Assembly: GCA_004172865.1 (NCBI GenBank)
Contig: SEBV01000002.1
Span: 1-64,000, forward strand
Direction of reading: 5' to 3'
DNA: 64,000 nucleotides
Origin: Gammaproteobacteria bacterium
GTDB taxonomy: Bacteria > Pseudomonadota > Gammaproteobacteria > Pseudomonadales > Cellvibrionaceae
Positions 55,293 to 63,876 of the stretch are shown here, piece after piece (positions within the stretch are counted from its first letter, which is position 1; every line of letters begins with the position of its first letter). The notes beneath the pieces were generated by a model, which saw nothing but the letters and a program-made list of their open reading frames with translations, did no database searches and was not told the DNA's origin. The translations under genes and the position numbers were made by a program.

Positions 55293-57593
55293 CTAGTCTT
55301 TATTAGGAGCCAAACGTTGCACAGCTAACTTCAGTGTTTCGCGTCGAATCGGTTTGGTTAAATATTCTTCCGCTTGTTGTTTATAGGTGTACTTACGATC
55401 ATCCATGATTGAAATAATAATGACGGGAATATCTTTCAAGTCTGAGTCTTCTTTTATTTTTTCAAACAATAACCAACCGTGTTGATCGGGCAATAATAAA
55501 TCCAGCGTGATCACTTGTGGTTTTACTTTTTGCAATAATTTAAAACCGGTTTCGGCATCGTGTGCCGTATGTACACTGTAACCTTCACGACGCATGGTAC
55601 GCGCCATAATATCGAGAAATGCAGGGTCATCATCAATCATGACAATGTGATTACCCAAGGCGTTTTGAAATTGGTCGTCTTCCTCAATATCCTGATCATC
55701 ACCAAGACCTGATTGACCTATGAGAGCATCCGACTCAATCGGCAATGGAATATCCACAATAAATGTTGAACCTTCACCCAAACGACTCTCAACTTCAATA
55801 GTTCCGCCCATCATTTCACACAACTGACGCGTGATAGATAAACCTAAACCGCTACCCTGAAATTTACGTGTGGTACTGCTATCCGCTTGTCGGAACGGAT
55901 CAAAAATATGTTGCTGCTGTTCCTGCGAAATACCGATGCCTGTATCGCTTACGCTGATATAAATACGATTCGGTTCGTGATGGGCCTTAAGTATTACCAA
56001 TCCGTTAGGCGCAAACTTACCGGCGTTGCCCACTAGATTAATCATCATATGCAATAATTTTTCAGGATCGGCAAGCGGTAAAAATGCGCCATCATTAACA
56101 TCCAATCGTAACTGAATTGAATTTTTTTCAAGCAAGGGTTTTATAGTACCGACAGTTTCTTCAACCAGACTGGATAATTTAACTTCGGTTAAATCCAGTT
56201 GCATACGGCCCGATTCAATTTTCGCCAAATCCAGAACGCCGTTAATTAATTTTAATAAACGCTCAGAATTATTAATAACGCGGGTGAGATCTTTAATATG
56301 AACTTGATCGTCATTTAATTTTAAATCTTCAATGACTACTTCGGTGTAACCAATAATAGCTTGCAGTGGTGTGCGCAATTCGTGACTCATAAGCGACAAA
56401 AATTCGCCCTTCGCTTGACTTGCATCCTCAGCTTTGCGTTTGGCAATGGCGAGGCGATCTTTAGCAAATTGTAAGTCTTGACTGTGCGCTGCAAGCCGCT
56501 GGTTATCGCGACGCTTAATAGCATAAGCAATAAATACGGTGATGATTAACAAAGTGCCCAAAATCACCAAACCCCAGGAATACATAAGTGCGCGCTTTTG
56601 CGAGCCGACGATAATATCGAGATTGGTGATAGCTTCTCTTTGTGTACCGAGATCAACTTCCTGGGATTTGATTTTACTATCCAGCTCCGCGACGCGTTTT
56701 TCGCGCGCGCCAATTTCTCCCATGATATTCGCTAATTCCGCTCGCTGAAGCGAAAGCTCTTTCGTTCGCTGATCAACTTCACTCAACAAATCCAAACGTT
56801 CTTTTTTACTTTTTTCAATTTGCTGATTTTGTGTTGCAATTAATGTATCGCTTTTTTGGATATTCTCATTCAAGTCTTGCATTTGTTTTTCAAGACGTGA
56901 GTTCACCGCTTCTTGTGCTTGAATGCGGCCACTAAGATCTGCCAACACTTTTTCACGGCTTTGTAATTGCTTTTGTAAATTGACTAACGACGACTGGCCC
57001 TCGCGAAATAGTTTTGCCACATCAATTTCAGTGCCGCCATTTAAAATCAATTCAGGCAAAGGTTTTAAACCCTGATTAATTAAATTGGATTTATTAACTT
57101 CAAACCGCAAACGATCAGCACCAGAGGGAATCAAATTGATCATCACCAATTGTTTGTTGGAGAAATCCTGCGTAACCAACAAAACCGGCTTGCCTTCCAC
57201 CGCTTCATATATATCCGCGACAGATTTGGTGCCTATATTTTCGATATAAATTAATTGGTATTTATCCAGCGATTGAATGGCGCTGATGCGCTTGACGCTG
57301 ATAGGCAGGTTTTTAATTTTGCCTTTTTCGGAAAGCTGGGTAAGTTCGTTAAATACCGGCGACTCTTCCGCGTTAAACACGGCGATATCAAAAGAACCCA
57401 TGGCTGACTCATTGGGCCATTCAATATTTTTTGTGAAATTGTATAAATAGGATGCTGTTAATCTCTGCTTGTTAACCACTTGTGATTGCGCAAACACATC
57501 GCCGCTCAATACAACAATAAATGCAAGCAGCAGCCAGCAGTAAATGCGCTGAATTACGGAATGGGGAAAACAAAAACGTGCGTGAATTAACAT
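55293..57593 (-). CDS. Hybrid histidine kinase with YfiR-like (DUF4154) sensor
   Basis: 766 residues. Signal/anchor (about 15-35), DUF4154/YfiR-like domain (about 40-190: VNKQRLTASYLYNFTKNIEWPNES, IPSGADRLRFEVNKSNL), a long coiled coil (about 195-330), one membrane helix (about 337-358), HisKA with H404 in [16 protein letters not shown], HATPase (MINLVGNAGKFAP, GSGLGLSITRQL) and a receiver with D698 in VITLDLLLPDQHG. The sensor should be periplasmic. YfiR in Pseudomonas represses cyclic-di-GMP synthesis; here the same fold drives a kinase. The ATG has no strong ribosome site. It is upstream of the TonB receptor gene on the same strand. Confidence 0.88.
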   Translation of the reverse strand: MLIHARFCFPHSVIQRIYCWLLLAFIVVLSGDVFAQSQVVNKQRLTASYLYNFTKNIEWPNESAMGSFDIAVFNAEESPVFNELTQLSEKGKIKNLPISVKRISAIQSLDKYQLIYIENIGTKSVADIYEAVEGKPVLLVTQDFSNKQLVMINLIPSGADRLRFEVNKSNLINQGLKPLPELILNGGTEIDVAKLFREGQSSLVNLQKQLQSREKVLADLSGRIQAQEAVNSRLEKQMQDLNENIQKSDTLIATQNQQIEKSKKERLDLLSEVDQRTKELSLQRAELANIMGEIGAREKRVAELDSKIKSQEVDLGTQREAITNLDIIVGSQKRALMYSWGLVILGTLLIITVFIAYAIKRRDNQRLAAHSQDLQFAKDRLAIAKRKAEDASQAKGEFLSLMSHELRTPLQAIIGYTEVVIEDLKLNDDQVHIKDLTRVINNSERLLKLINGVLDLAKIESGRMQLDLTEVKLSSLVEETVGTIKPLLEKNSIQLRLDVNDGAFLPLADPEKLLHMMINLVGNAGKFAPNGLVILKAHHEPNRIYISVSDTGIGISQEQQQHIFDPFRQADSSTTRKFQGSGLGLSITRQLCEMMGGTIEVESRLGEGSTFIVDIPLPIESDALIGQSGLGDDQDIEEDDQFQNALGNHIVMIDDDPAFLDIMARTMRREGYSVHTAHDAETGFKLLQKVKPQVITLDLLLPDQHGWLLFEKIKEDSDLKDIPVIIISIMDDRKYTYKQQAEEYLTKPIRRETLKLAVQRLAPNKD

Positions 57594-57739
57594 CTACACT
57601 GAAGTCCTATGGATTGCTGTTCGTGATTGCTGCTCAGGCGATTGTTATGGTTATGGCCGTCCTGGCGCAAAAGTACTTATATAACGTGCATAAAAAGTAC
57701 TGGCATCAAAAGCATCTACAGCTTAAGCATAACCTGTAA
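57578..57739 (+). CDS. Possible small single-helix membrane protein
   Basis: A 53-residue frame from a GTG (GGGGA 10 bases upstream): V-RELTSTLKSYGLLFVIAAQ, then AIVMVMAVLAQKYLYNVHKK and a His/Lys-rich end. It has one clear membrane helix and overlaps the 5' end of the divergent DUF4154 kinase by 16 bases on the opposite strand. Its position and ribosome site favour a real gene, but the size is small and no family is known. Confidence 0.45.
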   Translation: MRELTSTLKSYGLLFVIAAQAIVMVMAVLAQKYLYNVHKKYWHQKHLQLKHNL

Positions 57740-57910
57740 ATATAAATCTAGATAGCCAGCCGCAAACCAAAATTTACGCATTCAGCAATTAAGGTATATG
57801 TAGAAGATTTTTAGATAAGAGAAAGGATTTTTTCGAGGAATAGCACGCCCAAAAATATGGAGCGTGCTTATTAAATGGCTTGTAGTTAGCAGCGACTAAA
57901 AAATTGCTGT

Positions 57911-59911
57911 TTATTTGGACAATTTATAACGCTGCTCGCGGTATAACAAAGAAGGAAGCATTACATGCGCCATGGCTTTTTCAATTTGCGCATCGCTGGG
58001 TTTATCTTGCCCAAGTATTAATTCACCTTTAGCGGAATCATATTGTCCCAAAAGTGGAGTTTGGCGGGGACGCAAAATAGTCGCCGAGCTTCCTTCAAGC
58101 CACGCAAAATAATTATCGAATTGCATAATGGCGCGGCCGGGTGTATCGCTATCTTTTGCAAAGTCTCGCCCAATCATTGGGTGATCGCTCGATATTCCCA
58201 TCAGGGATAATAAAGTTGCGCCCAAATCAATTTGACTAGCAAGTGTAGTGATGCGTTTTGGTTGAATATCTGCCCCCAAAATCAAACCAGGAATATGGAA
58301 TTTTTTAATCGGAACCAAACTATCGCCATACACGCGGTTGTCGTGATCGGCTACAATTAAAAATACAGTATCCTTCCAATAGTCTTGCTTTTTAGCTTCG
58401 CTGATAAATTTTCCCAACGCGTAGTCTGCATATTTAACCGCATTATTGACGGTTTGCTTTTCAGTATCGTGCAGATCAATTCTGCCGTCTGGAAATTGAA
58501 AAGGTTCGTGATTGGATGAACTAAAAATTAAACTAAAAAATGGTTTGTTGTCAGCATGTAATTCTTTAAGACGCTCCAGAGACTTATTAAATAAATCTTC
58601 ATCGCTCGCGCCCCAGCTGCCTTCAAATACTGGATTTTTAATATCACTACGATCAACTACTTGTTGAAAACCATTGCCGGTAAAAAAGCCGCGCATATTG
58701 TCAAAATGTGCTTCACCGCCGTATACAAATTCGGTGTGGTAGCCTTGCTTCCCTAAACCCAATGCCAAAGTATAAAAATTACGCTGCGCCAGAGAAAGTT
58801 TTACTACGCTACGCGCAGGCGTAGGTGGATAACCAGAAATCACCGCTTCAATGCCGCGCACAGAACGTGTACCCGTAGCGTAAAGCTGTTCAAACCACCA
58901 TCCCTCATCTTTTAATTTTTCCAACTCAGGCGTAACCGGTAAGCCGCCTAAAGACTCTACAAAAGTAGCTCCTAAACTTTCTTCCAATACGATCACGAGG
59001 TTAAGTGGTTTATCACGTTTAATAGCAGCTTCTTGGTGATGCAGAGTGGGAAAATCTTTTGATTCAAATTGATATTCGCTTAACCAGGGCGTTGCTTTTA
59101 CTTGCTCGAAAATTTTGTCGCGCGCGACAGCGCCATAAATTTCTGATGAATTGGCTTCACGGTTAATAGAAATTAAAGCATCAAATACCGACCAGCCAGA
59201 ATTTATAATGAGTGAATTAACAAGCGCATCGCCCGTTAAAGCAAATAAAGCGGGGTTTGCAGGACGGTGATCAGTGGTGGATCTAATTTGCAAAAACACG
59301 ACAACAAATACTAATGGCCACAGCAGCAACAATTTTTTGCTTGACCAAGTGGAAGCACTACGAGAGGCGCTACTCAATAAAACATAAATAAGTGCGCCCA
59401 GCAAAACAGTAAAGCCAACACCCAAAATCAACGCTAATCGAAAACCATTCCATAAGGTTGCGAATACTTCTTTGGGATAGGAAAGATATTCAATAAATAA
59501 ACGATTGGGGCGCACATCGAACTGCATAATAAAGGGCGGCGATGACAGCTCCATAAAAATAACAAATACCAACGCGAGTGTTGCCCACAACAAATTAAAC
59601 CCACGCCATAAACCGGTCGAAAATTTATGCGCAAAAAACGGCGCAAGCAGCACGGGAATCGCGATGAAATAGCCCAGCAAAATTAGATCGGCACGCACGC
59701 CCTGTACAAACAGCTCGCCTAGTATGTGCGTTGCATTTACGCGATCCCATTGCCACGCAACCAGGAAAATACGCGAAAGGGAAAGTACAACCAACCCAAG
59801 CACCAGCATTTGAACTAAAGTGGCGTATGGCCCTGCCCATGATGTGATGCGTGCTAGCCGCGCTGAAAATCCTGTTAAGAGTCGCTTTACTGTACCAACT
59901 GCGTTAGTCAT
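57911..59911 (-). CDS. LtaS-like sulfatase-fold phosphoglycerol transferase
   Basis: 666 residues: five membrane helices in the first 205 residues and an extracytoplasmic sulfatase-fold domain (about 300-620). The catalytic Thr is T348 in ATGTRSVRGIEAV; metal ligands include E310/E311 in VIVLEESLGATF and the D-H-D of LIVADHDNRVYG, with SSSNHEPF. This is the LtaS/OpgB (MdoB)-type architecture that moves phosphoglycerol or phosphoethanolamine to glycans or lipids. It is divergent from a kinase/TIM-barrel gene, which suggests joint work on a surface glycan. Tandem repeats lie immediately upstream of the start. Confidence 0.88.
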   Translation of the reverse strand: MTNAVGTVKRLLTGFSARLARITSWAGPYATLVQMLVLGLVVLSLSRIFLVAWQWDRVNATHILGELFVQGVRADLILLGYFIAIPVLLAPFFAHKFSTGLWRGFNLLWATLALVFVIFMELSSPPFIMQFDVRPNRLFIEYLSYPKEVFATLWNGFRLALILGVGFTVLLGALIYVLLSSASRSASTWSSKKLLLLWPLVFVVVFLQIRSTTDHRPANPALFALTGDALVNSLIINSGWSVFDALISINREANSSEIYGAVARDKIFEQVKATPWLSEYQFESKDFPTLHHQEAAIKRDKPLNLVIVLEESLGATFVESLGGLPVTPELEKLKDEGWWFEQLYATGTRSVRGIEAVISGYPPTPARSVVKLSLAQRNFYTLALGLGKQGYHTEFVYGGEAHFDNMRGFFTGNGFQQVVDRSDIKNPVFEGSWGASDEDLFNKSLERLKELHADNKPFFSLIFSSSNHEPFQFPDGRIDLHDTEKQTVNNAVKYADYALGKFISEAKKQDYWKDTVFLIVADHDNRVYGDSLVPIKKFHIPGLILGADIQPKRITTLASQIDLGATLLSLMGISSDHPMIGRDFAKDSDTPGRAIMQFDNYFAWLEGSSATILRPRQTPLLGQYDSAKGELILGQDKPSDAQIEKAMAHVMLPSLLYREQRYKLSK

Positions 59912-59924
59912 TTTTATTTCCAGA

Positions 59925-59960
59925 GTCGGGTGGTTTTTAAAAGTCGGATAGTTTTTAAAG
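59925..59960. repeat. Two 18-bp tandem repeats upstream of the LtaS-like gene
   Basis: GTCGGGTGGTTTTTAAAA (59925-59942) is followed directly by GTCGGATAGTTTTTAAAG (59943-59960), 15 of 18 bases the same. It lies 14 bases before the start codon of the LtaS-like gene and may act in the leader or the promoter. Confidence 0.75.
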
Positions 59961-59987
59961 ATGATGTGCGAACCAAAATGTACAACC

Positions 59988-59999
59988 TAGGCTAGCCTA
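59988..59999. promoter_or_regulatory. Perfect palindrome in a divergent promoter region
   Basis: TAGGCTAGCCTA is a perfect 12-bp inverted repeat. It lies 11 bp before a TATAAT (60011-60016) that could serve the kinase/TIM-barrel gene, so it covers the probable -35 region. A repressor site is possible. Confidence 0.4.
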
Positions 60000-60076
60000 T
60001 GAATAATCGTTATAATTCTGTGATACACAAAAAATTATACCTCACCTACTGATTTTCAGCATTAAGGGGCTCAAGC

Positions 60077-62263
60077 TTGATTTCCTCCCACGACGGAACG
60101 GTTACTAATAGCAACCAACGCACCATTGGAATTTATCAAGGCAAGATAGCCGCCGAATTTTACGATGACATACTTAGCGCTCAATTAGTTCAAATATCCC
60201 AATTATTAAAAAATCCCGGTGTTGAGAAATTATCCAACGGGCCCGATTATGTGGTTAAGCTGCCTCTGCAATCCAGCCGCGGTGAAATCATTGTTGCCCT
60301 CAAAATCTTCAAACGCCAAAGTTGGCTAAAAGATCGCTTCGACCATAAGCATAAATCCAAAGCCGAAAGATCTTACAATGCGGCGGTGTATCTTCAGGAA
60401 AATAATATAGGCACACCAGCGCCTATTGCCTGGCTGGATCATTGGGAAAATAATCGCCTTATAGAAAGCTACTTTTTAACTATCTTTCAGCCCGCTATTT
60501 GTTTTCGCGATGCTTTATCAAATATTTATTTTGGATCGCGCAACAATGAACCTTTGATGGAATTGTTACATTTAGTCGCGCCTGCGATTAGCGCCATGCA
60601 TGCAGTCAATTTTTTACACGGAGATTTAGGCAACCAAAATATTTTGCTGCCTAAACATGCTGATGGTTCATGGGCGCAACCGCAATTTATTGATTTGAAC
60701 CGCTGCACAATTGCAACGCGCCCCTTAACGGATAAAGAGCGCGCTTTCGATTTGTCGCGCCCGATTCTGCCCGGCAATTACCTTAACTTTTTTAAATATA
60801 TTTATTGCAACCATCAAATGCCCTCGGATGAGTTGGAGAAAAACGAAACTACTTACCGCAAGCGCTTTGCGTTTCATCGCAACTCGCGCCACTTTCGTCA
60901 CCCGATACGCTATTTAAAAAATCGTCACAAAAAACCCAAGAATCCGGTTTATCCCGATCCAAAAGATTATTGGTTGTGGGATGAAAAATCGGCGCAGCCG
61001 ATGATTGCACTATCTCGCAAAGAAAAAAATCGCGAGCGCTTTATTGGCGGTGCATTAAGAGTACTTGCGCAAGGCTTGGTTACGCTGCCGGCTTTATACA
61101 GCGCCTACAAAAAAGTTAAACAACAAAGTTATTCTCAGCCTATTGTCTTGAAAGATCGCATTGGTGTTGCCCTGCACCCACGCTCTGAATATATAGCGCG
61201 TGAATTAACTTTATTGCACGAGTTGGGAAATCCACCGGCTCTGCTTCGCTTTTGTCATCACGAAAATGAAATTATTTGGGATGAAACAATCACACTTATT
61301 CAGCAATTACATCACGACGGCATTGAGGTGATGGTTGCGCTTTTGCAAGACCGCGAAGCGGTACTACATCCTGAGCGTTGGTCGGCGTTCCTGAATAAAA
61401 TTATTCCTGCAGTTGCAGGGCTTGTGAGTCATATTGAAATTACTCACGCCTACAATCGTATTAAATGGGGTGTATGGAATATTGACGAATTACAAGTGCT
61501 AATGGCACCAGCATTCGCGCTACAGAAACAATTCCCACAGATAAAACTTACCGGCCCTGCGTGTATTGATTTTGAATATTTATCTGTTATTGCAGCGCTC
61601 AAATCTTTACCCAAAGAAAATAAATTTTCTGCGCTTTCACATTTACTTTATGTAGATAGACGCGGTGCGCCTGAAAACGCACAGGGGATTTTTTCCACAT
61701 TGGAAAAGTGCGCATTACTCAAAGCACTCACCACCATATCCCCACAATGCGAAGATAAGGTAATCATTTCTGAAGTGAACTGGCCGGTTATAAATACGGA
61801 TATTTGGTCGCCCGTGGTGTGCCCTTATGTAACGCCGAAATGGAAAGATAAACCGTCTGGCGAATCTGAAAGTGACTACGCCAACTTTATGCTGCGCTAT
61901 TTAGTCATCGCAATTTGTTCCGGCCATGTTGATCAAGTATTTTGGTGGCGATTATCTGCGAAGGGTTATGGGCTGGTGGATGATCAGGATCAATTTAGGC
62001 AGCGCATCGCCTACACTGCCCTGCAGTATTTTTTTGTGCGACTTGGAGATGCCACCTTCATTAAAAAATGGCCTTCAGAAAAAAATACCTATGTGATGGA
62101 ATTCCACAATGCAACGCAACAAATTTTGATGGTGTGGAGAACAAAAGGAGAATCGACGCAATTGCCAAGTTTCGATGCACAGAAATGTTACGACCGCGAT
62201 GGGCAACTTATAAAAGAAGTGATTATTTCCGAGTCGCCGGTTTATTTAGTGCGCCCTTTATAA
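60077..62263 (+). CDS. LPS-kinase-like domain fused to a TIM-barrel glycosidase-like domain
   Basis: 728 residues. The N-terminal 220 residues form a WaaP/InaA-type lipopolysaccharide-kinase-like fold: K76 in VALKIFKR, catalytic H181-G-D183-LGNQ-N188 and the metal-binding D206 in QFIDLNRC. Residues about 350-700 look like a clan-A (beta/alpha)8 barrel: IEITHAYNRIKWGVWNI, IISEVNWPVIN (E566) and VFWWRLSAKGYGLVDDQ near the end. The active-site Glu pattern is not fully standard. It starts at a TTG with AAGGGG 7 bases upstream. It is divergent from the LtaS-like gene. A role in building or trimming a phosphorylated surface glycan is inference. Confidence 0.7.
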   Translation: MISSHDGTVTNSNQRTIGIYQGKIAAEFYDDILSAQLVQISQLLKNPGVEKLSNGPDYVVKLPLQSSRGEIIVALKIFKRQSWLKDRFDHKHKSKAERSYNAAVYLQENNIGTPAPIAWLDHWENNRLIESYFLTIFQPAICFRDALSNIYFGSRNNEPLMELLHLVAPAISAMHAVNFLHGDLGNQNILLPKHADGSWAQPQFIDLNRCTIATRPLTDKERAFDLSRPILPGNYLNFFKYIYCNHQMPSDELEKNETTYRKRFAFHRNSRHFRHPIRYLKNRHKKPKNPVYPDPKDYWLWDEKSAQPMIALSRKEKNRERFIGGALRVLAQGLVTLPALYSAYKKVKQQSYSQPIVLKDRIGVALHPRSEYIARELTLLHELGNPPALLRFCHHENEIIWDETITLIQQLHHDGIEVMVALLQDREAVLHPERWSAFLNKIIPAVAGLVSHIEITHAYNRIKWGVWNIDELQVLMAPAFALQKQFPQIKLTGPACIDFEYLSVIAALKSLPKENKFSALSHLLYVDRRGAPENAQGIFSTLEKCALLKALTTISPQCEDKVIISEVNWPVINTDIWSPVVCPYVTPKWKDKPSGESESDYANFMLRYLVIAICSGHVDQVFWWRLSAKGYGLVDDQDQFRQRIAYTALQYFFVRLGDATFIKKWPSEKNTYVMEFHNATQQILMVWRTKGESTQLPSFDAQKCYDRDGQLIKEVIISESPVYLVRPL

Positions 62264-62292
62264 ATCAAACGACAACTCGTAGCGATGAAATA

Positions 62293-62328
62293 AAAAACGG
62301 AAAAGTGAATAGCTTTTCCGTTTTTTTT
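62293..62328. terminator. Bidirectional intrinsic terminator
   Basis: CGGAAAAG (62298-62305) and CTTTTCCG (62313-62320) form a stem extended by A6 on the left and T8 on the right. It lies between the convergent kinase-fusion and PepSY genes. Confidence 0.88.
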
Positions 62329-62347
62329 ATAGATCTAATTCGCAGAT

Positions 62348-63748
62348 CTATTTTTGTAGCACGCCCAAGCCCAACCAATTTTTTGCGGACGTCCAGCGCG
62401 AAAAAATTAGCCGTTCTATTATTAAAATAACCACCAAGGATATTCCCATCACCGGCAATAAAATCGCAGCAATAAGAATAATCGCAATAAAACCTTTTCC
62501 GATTTTTGCTTCTGGTAATGCTGGTGGCGCACCTAAAATTCCATCGGGCGCACGCTTACGCCACACAATAAAACCACTCGCACTAATAGCAATTAACCCA
62601 ATTGCGGTTAATAGCCCGAGCAACTGATTTAACCAACCAAATAATTGACCTTCATGGGCTGAAACGCCTATACCCACAACCCGGTCAAGAATATGGCGTT
62701 GAGAAAAATCCTGATAATTCACGAGTTCACCAGTGCTCGCACTAAAATAAGCTTCAGCGCGTTGCGCACGATTTTGCGAGTTGGATACAGCAGTCCATTC
62801 CGCTGAGTTTTGAGATGGCGGCGCAACCACAACCGGGTAAGTTAATTGTAGTTGCTGTGCGCTCGCCACAATGGTATCGAGCGATACAATTGCTTTAAAC
62901 ACACCTGGATTTACATTAGGATTTTCATGATGGTGATGTTCAACATGTGCATCCGAGTTTTCCACCGGCGCTGCCTGCATATTGTGCCCCGCATGCTCAC
63001 TATGATCTGCAGCAGTTTGATGGTGGCCGGCAATAGTCCAATCCTGTTTTGGAGATGCCGTACCTGTAAGCTCGCGAACTTCTGTGAAAGCATTTCCCCA
63101 CACAAATGCCCAGGGCAAACCACTCACCAATAAAAATAAAACAAAGAAAGAAATCCATATACCAATGACGGAATGCAGATCGCGCCAAAATAAACGACCC
63201 TTTAATGTAAAGCGCGGATAAATAATTCCCGCAACACCTTGTGCGGAACGCGGCCACCACAAATAAATTCCTGTTAACACCAACACTATTGCCCAGCATG
63301 CGGCAAGCTCCACCAAAATAGAGCCAAACCTGCCCAATAGTAATTCGCCATGAATATCATGCACCACGCGCAAAAAACGTTTTTTTTCTGATTCAACAGA
63401 GAGCACATCCAAGGTTTGTGGATTCACATAAACTCGAATCGTTTCACCAGATTTATTTAATAAAATATTAACCGCATCATTTTTCTCGCGCGGTAATTCA
63501 TAGCCGACAAAACTCGCTTTGGGTACAGCACCAAATGCAACGGCAACTTGTTGTTCCGGCGTTGCTAATGAACCAGTGATATTGAGATTGCGATAAGGCG
63601 CATCGTGAATTGCATCCAGCTGCGGTTTAAATAAATAAAGTGCGCCGGTTATGGATAAAATAATTACAAACGGAATTGCAAAAACACCCGCGTAAAAATG
63701 CCAGCGCCAAAGCATGCGATAAAGATACTTCGATGTTAATTTTTCCAT
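62348..63748 (-). CDS. PepSY-associated inner-membrane protein with His-rich loop
   Basis: 466 residues with four main membrane helices of the PepSY_TM/PiuB type: RWHFYAGVFAIPFVIILSITGALYLFKP (1), VELAACWAIVLVLTGIYLWWP (2), LHSVIGIWISFFVLFLLVSGLPW (3) and a final pair. Between helix 3 and the C-terminal pair is a periplasmic loop (about 241-275) with ten His and one Met (GHH, DHSEHAGHNM, HHHHEN), suited to bind copper or other metals. PepSY_TM proteins are often ferric-reductase-like and found with siderophore receptors. A Fur-type box lies 65 bp before the start. CTCGGAGTCATC ribosome region before the ATG is moderate. Confidence 0.88.
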   Translation of the reverse strand: MEKLTSKYLYRMLWRWHFYAGVFAIPFVIILSITGALYLFKPQLDAIHDAPYRNLNITGSLATPEQQVAVAFGAVPKASFVGYELPREKNDAVNILLNKSGETIRVYVNPQTLDVLSVESEKKRFLRVVHDIHGELLLGRFGSILVELAACWAIVLVLTGIYLWWPRSAQGVAGIIYPRFTLKGRLFWRDLHSVIGIWISFFVLFLLVSGLPWAFVWGNAFTEVRELTGTASPKQDWTIAGHHQTAADHSEHAGHNMQAAPVENSDAHVEHHHHENPNVNPGVFKAIVSLDTIVASAQQLQLTYPVVVAPPSQNSAEWTAVSNSQNRAQRAEAYFSASTGELVNYQDFSQRHILDRVVGIGVSAHEGQLFGWLNQLLGLLTAIGLIAISASGFIVWRKRAPDGILGAPPALPEAKIGKGFIAIILIAAILLPVMGISLVVILIIERLIFSRWTSAKNWLGLGVLQK

Positions 63749-63812
63749 GATGACTCCGATAATATTTTTCTAGCTGACGCCTAGTGCACGAAAAGACCAC
63801 AAGGCCAATCTC

Positions 63813-63831
63813 GATCATTATTAAAATTATC
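63813..63831 (-). promoter_or_regulatory. Fur-type box upstream of the PepSY gene
   Basis: On the - strand, GATAATTTTAATAATGATC matches the 19-bp Fur consensus GATAATGATAATCATTATC at 15 of 19 positions. It is placed where the promoter of the PepSY gene should be, so repression in iron-rich cells is likely. Confidence 0.65.
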
Positions 63832-63876
63832 GATTTAAAAACTGAATTCGATTTTTTACAAAATTGTGGTCGAGCA

